From NCBI GenBank assembly GCA_035564555.1, contig DATMTS010000014.1:4375-68374 (forward strand): a DNA stretch of 64,000 nucleotides, in the 5' to 3' direction. Source of the stretch: DATMTS01 sp035564555 (GTDB lineage: Bacteria > Actinomycetota > Actinomycetes > Actinomycetales > Microbacteriaceae). Shown here piece after piece: positions 35,001-42,739 of the stretch. Position 1 is the first letter of the stretch. Every line of letters begins with the position of its first letter. Below the pieces are notes generated by a model that did not search any database, had not been told where the DNA came from, and worked only from the letters and a program-made list of their open reading frames with translations. The position numbers were made by a program, and so were the translations under genes.

Positions 35001-35869
35001 CTACAGTGTCGTGGTCGATTCAGTCAGCATTTCCCGCAATCGCATCGCGTCGTATGGCGCGCGCACCTTCACGTCGTTGTCGAAGAAGACGTACACGTCG
35101 CGGCCCACGTGGTCGGGGCAGGCGGACCCGTCTGCCCAGCCGCCCGCGGCATCCGCCCACTCCCGCAACGCCTTCTCGCCGTAGCCGCTGGCGTACAACT
35201 CGGAGTCCCCATGGAGTCGCACGTACACATGGTCGGCGGTCACCTCGCGGATGCGAGGGTAGCGCCCCGCCGTGTCGGCGACCACGGCCGCGACGCGGTG
35301 ACGGCGCAGGATCTCGGCGAACGACGGATCGAGAAAGCTCTCGTGCCGCACCTCGAAGGCATGCCTGATGCGGTGATTCTCATTCGCGGGAAGCCAGCGG
35401 CGGCTGGACTCGAGGCGGCCGTGCCGGCCGATCAGCGCGGCGGCTTCGGCCGTCGAGTGCGGCAGGGCGCCGAGGAAGGCGTCGAGAATCCGCGCGTCGA
35501 AGCGCAGGTTCGGCGGAGTCTGCCAGAGCACCGGCCCCAGCTTGTCGCCGAGCGCGAGCACGCCGGACGAGAAGAAGTCCGCGATGGACGCCGTGGCGCC
35601 GACGAGCCTCCTGAAATGGGTCGCCTGCCGATGCCCTTTCACCGCGAACACGAATCCCTCCGGGGCCGCATCGCGCCAGCGACGGAACGAATCGGCGCTC
35701 TGCAAGGAGTAGAACGTGCCCCGTTGATCTCGATCGCGTCGAGCCGTTGCGAGGCATACGCAAGCTCGTCCCGTTGTCGCAGCCCCGGTGGGTAGAAGCT
35801 TCCGCGCCACCGGGGATACACCCATCCGGAGATCCCGACGCGAACGCGACGGCGACGATGCTCGACCAT
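35001..35869 (-). pseudogene. DUF72 gene with a frameshift
   Basis: The N-terminal part starts at an ATG at 35869 and reads VRVGISGWVYPRWRGSFYPP and RLDAIEING. The remainder continues in another frame from TFYSLQSADSFRRW to the stop at 35001. The frames change at a run of four G (35719-35722 read on the minus strand), where AACGGGGCACG replaces the expected AACGGNACG. Joined, the pieces give a protein of about 290 residues of the DUF72 family, a TIM-barrel family of unknown function. Either a sequencing error in the homopolymer or a true inactivation explains it. Confidence 0.75.
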
Positions 35870-35971
35870 TCCTCGGAGCCTAGCTCTGCAGCTGTGGACG
35901 CGCACCCGGTTCCTGCGTAGGGTGCAGACGTGCGCCGATCGACGCACGTGCATTCAATGAGGAGGAGCGCC

Positions 35972-36355
35972 ATGTTCGCGCCAACGCACGCCTTCAGCGG
36001 ATTCAGCGTCGACGACATCGATGCGGCGATCGAGTTCTACGGCACCACGCTCGGCCTGAGCGTGCAGAAGAACGCCATGGGTGCGCTCGACCTGGAGCTT
36101 CCGGGCGGCGCGCGCGTCTTCGTGTATCCGAAAGACGACCACCAACCGGCGACGTTCACGATTCTCAACCTCGTCGTCGATGACGTCGAGGCGGCTGTCG
36201 ACGAACTCAACGGCCGCGGCGTCGTCACGAAGATCTACGACGGACTGCACACTGATGAGAAGGGCATCGCGCGCGGTAGTGCGACCGGGCAGGGCCCGGA
36301 CATCGCGTGGTTCCGCGACCCCGCGGGCAACGTGCTCTCGGTGCTCAACTCCTGA
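35972..36355 (+). CDS. VOC-family protein (glyoxalase fold)
   Basis: A 127-residue protein with SVDDIDAAIEFYGTTLGLSV and IAWFRDPAGNVLSVLNS. A strong GAGGAGGAG ribosome site precedes the ATG at 35972, so longer frames are not used. It diverges from the DUF72 pseudogene. Substrate unknown. Confidence 0.87.
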   Translation: MFAPTHAFSGFSVDDIDAAIEFYGTTLGLSVQKNAMGALDLELPGGARVFVYPKDDHQPATFTILNLVVDDVEAAVDELNGRGVVTKIYDGLHTDEKGIARGSATGQGPDIAWFRDPAGNVLSVLNS

Positions 36356-36421
36356 TCGTCGCCCGGGCCGGGAGCGCCGCACGAGGTGCGCGGCGTCCCC
36401 GGCTCCGGACGACCCGGGCGG

Positions 36422-37618
36422 CTAGGCCCGCGACCTCGGTCGACGCACGGCGAGCACGAGCATCGCCCCGCCCAGCAACAGGATCGCCGCGATGCCGCCC
36501 GGCCCGACCGGGTCGGAACCGGTGTCGGCGAGGCCTCCGCTCGACGCCAAGGCGGTCGCCTTCCCCGGCAGCGCCACGATGGATGCGGCTGGCTGCACGG
36601 CTGAGCGGCCCGACGTCCCGACCACGGCCGGCGAACCCGACGCGCTGGGCGAGGTTGGAGCGCTAGGCGATATCGGAGCGCTAGGCGATGCCGGAGCGCT
36701 CGGCGACGTGGGTGCGCTGGGCGACGTGGGAACCGATGCCTGCGCTCCGGTGGTACCAGCGTCGCCGATCACGCTGATGGCGTTGCCGTCGGCAGACACC
36801 GGGGCGTTCGCTCCGATCGGGGCCAGCAGACCGCCGAAGAGCGCGCTGTCACCGCTGGTCGACGCGCCCGCGGCATCCGTTCCCCCCGTGCCTGGCGTGG
36901 TCGCCGGCCCGGCGGAGGTCGAGTCGCCGACCACGCTGACGGCATTGCCGCCTGTGGTGACCGGCGCGCTGACTCCGAGCCGTGCGACGGTACCTCCGAG
37001 GGTGCTGTCGTTCCCACTGGTCGTCGCACCGCTCGAGCCGCTTCCCGGCGCCGCCGTGGCCGCCGTCTGCGGCTGGGAACTGCTGGAATCGCCGACGACA
37101 CTGACCGCGTTGCCGCCCGCCGCGACGGGGGCCGAGACGCCGCCGAGCACCTGGCTGCCACTCGCGATGGCGTGAGTGCCCGACGTCGTCGAACCCGATG
37201 CGGTCGACGCCGACCCGCCGTCGGAAGACGACCCGCTCGAGGTGCCCGCAGCGGAGCTGTGCGAGCCGCCCACCAGATTGACGGCGTTTCCGCTCAACGT
37301 GACCGGAGCGCTCGCGCGAACCGGCACCTGATTGCCGCCTGCGATGCTGTGATCGCCCGACGTGGTCGAGGATCCCGAGGTGCCGGATGCCGGTGCGCTC
37401 GAGCCCGTCGAGGCGGATGAACTGTGCGAATCACCGAGCACGCTGATGCCGTTTCCGTCTAGCGTGACCGGGAGGTTCAGCGAAACGCCCGCTTGGTTTC
37501 CGGATGCTGCTCCGTCATTCCCGTGGGTTTCCGCCGCGTTCGCTGCGCCGACTCCGGCGAGCGAGAGGCCGCCGAGTATGACTGTGAACCACAGTCCCCT
37601 CGACACGATCTTGTTCAT
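36422..37618 (-). CDS. Chaplin-like repeat surface protein with sortase-type C-terminus
   Basis: A 398-residue secreted protein. A signal peptide ends near GAANAA. Five repeats of about 28 residues each end in the phrase GNGISVLGDS, GNAVNLVGGS, GNAVSVVGDS, GNAVSVVGDS and GNAISVIGDA, which is the core of the chaplin domain; no cysteines occur. Ser/Thr/Gly-rich spacers separate them. Then come a PSAPTSP repeat linker, the sortase-like motif LADTG, a hydrophobic helix and a basic tail (RRPRSRA). Chaplins coat aerial hyphae in Streptomyces; here a wall-anchored amyloid or adhesin is inferred. Confidence 0.78.
   Translation of the reverse strand: MNKIVSRGLWFTVILGGLSLAGVGAANAAETHGNDGAASGNQAGVSLNLPVTLDGNGISVLGDSHSSSASTGSSAPASGTSGSSTTSGDHSIAGGNQVPVRASAPVTLSGNAVNLVGGSHSSAAGTSSGSSSDGGSASTASGSTTSGTHAIASGSQVLGGVSAPVAAGGNAVSVVGDSSSSQPQTAATAAPGSGSSGATTSGNDSTLGGTVARLGVSAPVTTGGNAVSVVGDSTSAGPATTPGTGGTDAAGASTSGDSALFGGLLAPIGANAPVSADGNAISVIGDAGTTGAQASVPTSPSAPTSPSAPASPSAPISPSAPTSPSASGSPAVVGTSGRSAVQPAASIVALPGKATALASSGGLADTGSDPVGPGGIAAILLLGGAMLVLAVRRPRSRA
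36642..36731. repeat. Five 18-bp tandem repeats coding the PSAP linker
   Basis: Five imperfect copies of an 18-bp unit (GCGCTNGGCGANNTNGGA or close) inside the chaplin-like gene. They encode a six-residue SPSAPT-type unit on the minus strand. Copy number may vary between strains. Confidence 0.7.
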
Positions 37619-37701
37619 GAGTTCTCCTTGTTCGAGTAGTTGGCGCCTCGGATTCGAGACGCATGTCGCGTTCTGCCCATGTCAGGGCAGAGTCGACCTA
37701 C

Positions 37702-38817
37702 TCAGTCGGGAGAGCTGTCGTGATCGGCGGTCGGAGCAGAAGGGACCGGGTCGCTCTGCGGAAGCCGGGAAAGGCGCGCGCCGACGGGCGCGGCGATGTC
37801 AGCACCGGTCGTGTCGGCGCTCACGATCGGGCCGGCCGCGCCGGAGGAACCGCTGCCGGAACTCGCGCCGGGGGCCAAGGCGAAGTCGGGCTGTGCGCCA
37901 GGGCTGCCACCCGGTGAGCCGCCCGGTGCGCCGCCCGGTTCGGCCATCGGTTGTGCCCGGCCGATCGTGACCGCGCTCGAACCGGACTCCAGGCACGTCG
38001 CGGCGGCGTTGCGCAGATCGACGCTGTCCAGACTCGACCATGCGCCGGTGCCGAGAGAGAGTCGCTCGCCCAGGGCGGCCGTGCCGGTGCCGGTGCCGTC
38101 GCCGGAAGGTTCGCCGGCGCCATCACCGGTCCAGTCGGCCGGCCCGGTGCCTGACCCGGCGGCGCTGGCCGAACCGCTCGTGCCCACTGTTGTGACGGCG
38201 TCGTTCACCGTGCCGACGACGAGTCCGGTCACCGCGGCGACTGTTCCCGTCAAAGGATCCGTCACGGTCGAGACCGGGTGGTCGCCCAGCACCGCGGTCG
38301 CGCCCGGAACGGCGCTCACCACGGTGTCTACCGCTCGAGCAATCGGCGCGACGACGCGCGCGAGCGGTGGAGTCGCGGCGACACGGCCGGCCAATGACGA
38401 CCCGGCCGATGAAGACGCGGTCGGCGAAGTCGCGACGGCAGAGGCGACGGCATCCGTGACGGCAGCCGAACGTCTGATCACGGAGCGCGCCGCAACGGGC
38501 ACCCCGGCGGCGACCCGCGCGGCCGCTGCCTGCCCTGCCGTAGTCGCGGAATGCGGCACATCTGCCACACGGGAGTCGATGGCAGACACGGCGCCAGCCA
38601 CCGCACTCGTCGCGGAACCGAGCGGGGAGTGACCGTCGTGCGACGACTCCTCGGCCGAAGCGGAGGTGGAACCGAACACGGCAGCGAACGTGAGAAGTGC
38701 GCCGGTGAGCGCGAGGCCGCCGAACAGCAGGCGGAGCGGGCGCCACCCCGTCGCTCGGCTATCACCGAACTGCGGCGCCTGCGGCAACTCCCCATGCTGC
38801 AGCGTGACCACCCCCAT
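37702..38817 (-). CDS. Secreted Ala/Ser/Gly-rich hypothetical protein
   Basis: A 371-residue protein with a signal-like hydrophobic segment (LRLLFGGLALTGALLTFAAV) ending near ASAEES. The mature part is low in complexity, rich in Ala, Val, Ser, Thr and Gly, with a PGGAPGGSPGGSPG stretch and one Cys (ATCLES). It lacks a sortase signal and known domains. It sits 83 bp upstream of the chaplin-like gene on the same strand, so the two may be made together as cell-surface material. Confidence 0.65.
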   Translation of the reverse strand: MGVVTLQHGELPQAPQFGDSRATGWRPLRLLFGGLALTGALLTFAAVFGSTSASAEESSHDGHSPLGSATSAVAGAVSAIDSRVADVPHSATTAGQAAAARVAAGVPVAARSVIRRSAAVTDAVASAVATSPTASSSAGSSLAGRVAATPPLARVVAPIARAVDTVVSAVPGATAVLGDHPVSTVTDPLTGTVAAVTGLVVGTVNDAVTTVGTSGSASAAGSGTGPADWTGDGAGEPSGDGTGTGTAALGERLSLGTGAWSSLDSVDLRNAAATCLESGSSAVTIGRAQPMAEPGGAPGGSPGGSPGAQPDFALAPGASSGSGSSGAAGPIVSADTTGADIAAPVGARLSRLPQSDPVPSAPTADHDSSPD

Positions 38818-38958
38818 AACCCCTGGTCTACCCACACGATAGACCCGGCGCGCCCCACACACCACCCCCCCCGCTCGCTTCCCGGGAATACCCGGTCGGT
38901 CGCATCCGTTCTTCCAACTGCATGCAAACGCATGAAACACACCGAGGACGGAAAGACC

Positions 38959-40131
38959 ATGCAATTCGGCATCTTCACAGTCGGCGACGTGACGACCGAC
39001 CCCACGACCGGCCGCACTCCCACCGAGCACGAGCGCATTCACGCGATGTTGACGATCGCGCAGAAGGCCGAGGAGGTCGGGCTCGACGTTTTCGCCACCG
39101 GCGAGCACCACAACCCGCCGTTCGTGCCGAGCTCGCCCACGACGATGCTCGGCTACATCGCTGCCAAGACCGAGCGGATCATCCTCTCCACCTCGACTAC
39201 CCTGATCACCACGAACGACCCGGTGAAGATCGCCGAGGACTTCGCGATGCTGCAGCACATCGCCAACGGCAGGGTCGACCTGATGATGGGGCGCGGGAAC
39301 ACGGGGCCGGTGTATCCCTGGTTCGGAAAGGACATCCGCCAGGGCATCCCGTTGGCGATCGAGAACTACGCGTTGCTGCACGAGCTGTGGCGCAACGATG
39401 TGGTCGATTGGCAGGGCACCTTCCGCACGCCGCTGCAGGGCTTCACCTCGACGCCGCGCCCGCTGGCTGACGTCGCACCCTTCGTCTGGCACGGCTCGAT
39501 CCGCTCGCCGGAGATCGCCGAGCAGGCCGCGTACTACGGCGATGGCTTCTTCGCCAACAACATCTTCTGGCCCAAGGAGCACTTCGCCCGCCTGATCGCG
39601 CTGTACCGGCAGCGCTTCGAGCACTACGGCCACGGCACGGCGGCCCAAGCCATCGTCGGCCTCGGCGGCCAGGTGTTCATGCGCAAGAACTCGCAGGATG
39701 CCGTGCGCGAGTTCCGGCCGTACTTCGACAATGCTCCCGTGTACGGACACGGGCCGTCGCTGGAGGAGTACACCGAGCAGACCCCGCTCACCGTCGGCAG
39801 CCCGCAGCAGGTCATCGACAAGACGCTGACGTTCCGGGACTGGGCGGGCGACTACCAGAGGCAGTTGTTCCTGATGGATCATTCCGGGCTGCCCCTGCAG
39901 ACCGTGCTCGAACAGCTCGACATCCTCGGCGAGGAGGTCGTGCCGGTGCTGAGGCGCGAGTTCGCGAAGGGTCGGCCCGATGCGGTTCCGGACGGTCCGA
40001 CGCACGAGGCGCTCGTCGCCGCTCGGGATGCCGCCGAGCGCTCGGGTGAACCGGCTTCGGCCGGCGACACGGACGCGGCTGCGTCGGCGCACGACGGTTC
40101 GAGCGTGGATGCCCCGGAGGTGGCGCGATGA
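38959..40131 (+). CDS. LLM-class flavin-dependent oxidoreductase, CE1758 type
   Basis: A 390-residue luciferase-like monooxygenase. The N-terminal barrel strand MQFGIFTVGD, then ATGEHHNPPFVPSSP and LMMGRGNTGPVYPWFG, match the CE1758 group, which always pairs with an FMN reductase of the CE1759 group. The start is MQFGIF at 38959 (GGAAAG upstream); an ATG at 38932 is possible. The last 50 residues are a low-complexity acidic tail. Its stop overlaps the reductase start (ATGA). Confidence 0.88.
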   Translation: MQFGIFTVGDVTTDPTTGRTPTEHERIHAMLTIAQKAEEVGLDVFATGEHHNPPFVPSSPTTMLGYIAAKTERIILSTSTTLITTNDPVKIAEDFAMLQHIANGRVDLMMGRGNTGPVYPWFGKDIRQGIPLAIENYALLHELWRNDVVDWQGTFRTPLQGFTSTPRPLADVAPFVWHGSIRSPEIAEQAAYYGDGFFANNIFWPKEHFARLIALYRQRFEHYGHGTAAQAIVGLGGQVFMRKNSQDAVREFRPYFDNAPVYGHGPSLEEYTEQTPLTVGSPQQVIDKTLTFRDWAGDYQRQLFLMDHSGLPLQTVLEQLDILGEEVVPVLRREFAKGRPDAVPDGPTHEALVAARDAAERSGEPASAGDTDAAASAHDGSSVDAPEVAR

Positions 40132-40799
40132 GCGACTCGTTCTCCAAACGGATCACGGTCGTCTCGGCCGGGCTCAGCCAGCCCTCATCGACTCGGCTGC
40201 TCGCCGACAGGTTGGCCGAGGCGAGCAGGGCCTTCCTCGTCGAGGAAGGCGAGGGCGTCGAGGTGACGACGATCGAGTTGCGGGACCATGCCGCCGCGAT
40301 CGCGAACAACCTGGTCACCGGGTTCCCGTCGCCGGCGCTGGCCGAAGCGATCGATGCGGTGAGCTCGGCCGACGGCCTGATCGTCGTCACGCCGATCTTC
40401 AACGCGTCGTACAACGGGCTGTTCAAGTCGTTCTTCGACGTGCTCGACTCGGATGCGCTTGCCGGAACACCGGTGCTTCTCGCCGCGACGGGCGGCAGCG
40501 CGCGTCACTCGCTCGCGCTTGAGCACGCGCTGCGCCCGCTGTTCTCCTACCTGCATGCGCGCACGGTGCCGACGGCCGTGTACGCGGCATCCGAAGACTG
40601 GGGATCGGCAGGCGAGCGCGACGGCGACCTGATGCTGCGCATCGGCCGTGCGGCGCACGAGTTCGCGGAGCTCGTCGCGCGCTACTCGTCGCCGCGCGCT
40701 TCGGGCGATACCGTCGAACCGCGCTTGACGGCCGCCACGGGCGAGCTCTTCGTGGTTCCGTTCGAACAGCAATTGGCGAACCTGCGTGGCCGCGGGTAA
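40128..40799 (+). CDS. FMN reductase, CE1759 type
   Basis: A 223-residue NAD(P)H-dependent flavin reductase. VVSAGLSQPSSTRLLADRL is the flavodoxin-like phosphate loop, and TPIFNASYNGLFKSFFD the NADPH_dep_FMN_red motif. It supplies reduced FMN to the luciferase-like partner encoded just upstream, with which it overlaps by four bases. The natural substrate of the pair is not known. Confidence 0.9.
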   Translation: MSDSFSKRITVVSAGLSQPSSTRLLADRLAEASRAFLVEEGEGVEVTTIELRDHAAAIANNLVTGFPSPALAEAIDAVSSADGLIVVTPIFNASYNGLFKSFFDVLDSDALAGTPVLLAATGGSARHSLALEHALRPLFSYLHARTVPTAVYAASEDWGSAGERDGDLMLRIGRAAHEFAELVARYSSPRASGDTVEPRLTAATGELFVVPFEQQLANLRGRG

Positions 40800-40880
40800 C
40801 GGGTCCGGGCCGGCACCGGAGCCGGGTCGCGCCCCCTCGGCTACGGTGGTCGTGAACCGACGGAGAAGGGCATAGCGGGC

Positions 40881-41867
40881 GTGAGACTGAGGGCAGAGGG
40901 CTTCGATCGCCTTCTCGAGCCGTTCCGCCCGGAACTGGTCGCGTACTGCTATCGGATGCTCGGCTCGGCTCACGACGCCGAAGACCTCGTTCAAGACACC
41001 TTCCTGCGAGCCTGGCGGGCGCGGGATCAGTACGACGCGACGCGCAGTTCGCTGCGCACCTGGCTGTACCGCATCGCGACCAACGTCTGCCTGACCGCGT
41101 TGGAGGTGCGGGGTCGCCGCCCGTTGCCGTCAGGGCTGGTGGCCGCATCCGACCCGCTCGGGCCGCTCGTGCCGGGGGAGAACGTCGCGTGGCTCCAGCC
41201 CTTTCCCGACTCCTTGTTGGAGGCAGGCGATCCCGCCGGTACCGTCGTCGATCGCAGCACCTTGCGCTTGGCGTTGGCCGCCGCCCTGCAGCATCTTTCC
41301 GCGCGTCAGCGTGGTGCGCTGATCCTGCGTGACGTTCTCACCTTCTCCGCAGCCGAGACAGCGGAGATCCTCGACACCACCGTTGTTTCGGTGAACAGTT
41401 CTCTGCAGCGGGCACGTGCCCGCCTGAAGGGACAGGGGGTGCGCCAGGAGCGCGTCAGCGAACCTTCCGCTGCCGAGCAGCGTGCCTGGGTCGACCGCTA
41501 CATGGATGCGTTCGAGCGCGCAGACGTCGATGGTCTCAAGCGGCTGCTCACCGACGATGTGCTGATGGAGATGCCACCGATGCTCAACTGGTTCGTCGGC
41601 CGCCGCAAGTACGGCCAGTTCATGGAGTGGGTATTCGAGAAGGCCGGAACCGATTGGCGGTTGAAGGCGGTCACAGCCAATGGGCAGCCGGGATTCGCCG
41701 CCTATCGCCGCGTCGGCGCCGTGTACGTGCTGCACACCCTCCAGGTCTTTGCAGTGACCGCCGAAGGCATCAGCCGCAATTCGGTGTTCCAGGACTCCGA
41801 GGTCTTCACGTCTTTCGGTCTGGCGGCCGAACTCGGCGCGCACGGGGCTGTCGCGCTCGATTCCTGA
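40881..41867 (+). CDS. ECF sigma factor with fused SnoaL-like domain (SigX5/TIGR02960 type)
   Basis: A 328-residue sigma factor. Region 2 (LVAYCYRMLGSAHDAEDLVQ) and region 4 (LSARQRGALILRDVLTFSAA) are intact. After about residue 200 there is an NTF2/SnoaL-like domain (WVDRYMDAFERADVDGLKRL), which in such sigma factors replaces a separate anti-sigma factor and tunes activity. The GTG start at 40881 agrees with the family. No anti-sigma gene is adjacent. Confidence 0.88.
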   Translation: MRLRAEGFDRLLEPFRPELVAYCYRMLGSAHDAEDLVQDTFLRAWRARDQYDATRSSLRTWLYRIATNVCLTALEVRGRRPLPSGLVAASDPLGPLVPGENVAWLQPFPDSLLEAGDPAGTVVDRSTLRLALAAALQHLSARQRGALILRDVLTFSAAETAEILDTTVVSVNSSLQRARARLKGQGVRQERVSEPSAAEQRAWVDRYMDAFERADVDGLKRLLTDDVLMEMPPMLNWFVGRRKYGQFMEWVFEKAGTDWRLKAVTANGQPGFAAYRRVGAVYVLHTLQVFAVTAEGISRNSVFQDSEVFTSFGLAAELGAHGAVALDS

Positions 41868-41997
41868 GCATTCGAACAGCACGGGCGTGGGGAGGGCCGG
41901 CTCTCTCGTCGCGGACGATGAGTTCCGACCGGCCTGCCGGTATGTATTCGTGAATTCGCCGGACCGACCCTGCGAATCGAGCACAAGGGAGAATCCG

Positions 41998-42408
41998 ATG
42001 TCAGACATCCGTGCAGAAGACGAGGCCGCCATCCGGGCCGTGCTGATCGACTCGTACCAGGCGTGGGACGCCGGCGACGCAGACGGAATGGTCGCCGATT
42101 ACGCAGAGGGTGCGACCGCCATTATGACGGGTTCGCTGCGCGCCGGCCGTGACGCGATCCGCGACGGCATGGCTCTCGCCTTCGAAGGGCCGCTCAAGGG
42201 CACTTCGACCCGCAACAAGCAACTTGCCATCCGGTTCCTCGGCACGGACGCCGCGATCGTGGTCACCGAATCCGGCATCCTGTTCCCGGACCAGGCCGAG
42301 GTACCGGACGCCGCGAAGGTGAACGCGACCTGGGTCTTCGAGAAGCGCGACGGCAGGTGGCTGATCGCCGCATATCACAACAGCCCGGTGCTGGCGCCAG
42401 TGCACTGA
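41998..42408 (+). CDS. SgcJ/EcaC-type SnoaL-like protein
   Basis: A 136-residue NTF2-fold protein (AIRAVLIDSYQAWDAGDADG; WVFEKRDGRWLIAAYHNSPV). AAGGGAG precedes the ATG. Members are called SgcJ/EcaC oxidoreductases, but their reactions are mostly unknown. It follows the sigma factor gene by 130 bp and may belong to its regulon. Its stop codon lies inside the first copy of a tandem repeat (42404 onward). Confidence 0.85.
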   Translation: MSDIRAEDEAAIRAVLIDSYQAWDAGDADGMVADYAEGATAIMTGSLRAGRDAIRDGMALAFEGPLKGTSTRNKQLAIRFLGTDAAIVVTESGILFPDQAEVPDAAKVNATWVFEKRDGRWLIAAYHNSPVLAPVH

Positions 42409-42500
42409 ACCGGCTCCATCGGGCGTGCACTGAACCGGCTCCGCTGGGCGCTGTACTGAACCGGCTCCTGGGCGCTGTACTGAACCGGCTCCATCGGGCG
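42404..42500. repeat. Tandem repeat, about 25 bp, four copies
   Basis: Four copies of ACTGAACCGGCTCC start at 42404, 42429, 42455 and 42479, separated by GGGCG-type spacers (period 24-26 bp). The first copy contains the TGA stop of the SnoaL-like gene, so the unit seems to have been copied from the 3' end of the gene. Too few copies and too short spacers for CRISPR. Confidence 0.85.
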
Positions 42501-42506
42501 CTATTG

Positions 42507-42572
42507 CAGGAGAAATACGTGACACGCGGTGCTGGGTGGCGCGGCGCGCCGGGGCCGCGGCGATTTCTCCTG
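42507..42572. repeat. Inverted repeat, REP-like element
   Basis: CAGGAGAAAT at 42507-42516 and ATTTCTCCTG at 42563-42572 are perfect 10-bp arms, extending to about 13 bp with one mismatch. The 46-bp middle is very GC-rich. It could be a REP-type or MITE-like element, or form a hairpin between genes. Confidence 0.6.
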
Positions 42573-42584
42573 TAATCCCGTCAG

Positions 42585-42656
42585 CGACGCGAGCCGGATC
42601 GGCCGACGCGAGCCGGATCAGCGACGCGAGCCGGGTTGACCGACGCGAGCCGGATC
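42585..42656. repeat. Tandem repeat, about 19 bp, four copies
   Basis: CGACGCGAGCCGGATC occurs at 42585, 42604 and 42641, with a variant ending GGGTT at 42622. It lies between the inverted repeat and the P-type ATPase gene. With the other two elements it fills most of the 331-bp gap 42409-42739, which has no gene. Confidence 0.85.
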
Positions 42657-42739
42657 GGCCGGCGCGGGCGCTGCTCGACACTGTCGGCCGCCGCGGTGCA
42701 GAATCGACACCGGAGGAATGCTCGTAGAGGGGAGCGCCG

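Noticed and set aside
42404..42656. CRISPR array
   Set aside because: Repeat units are 14-16 bp with spacers under 12 bp that are themselves similar, and no cas gene is nearby.
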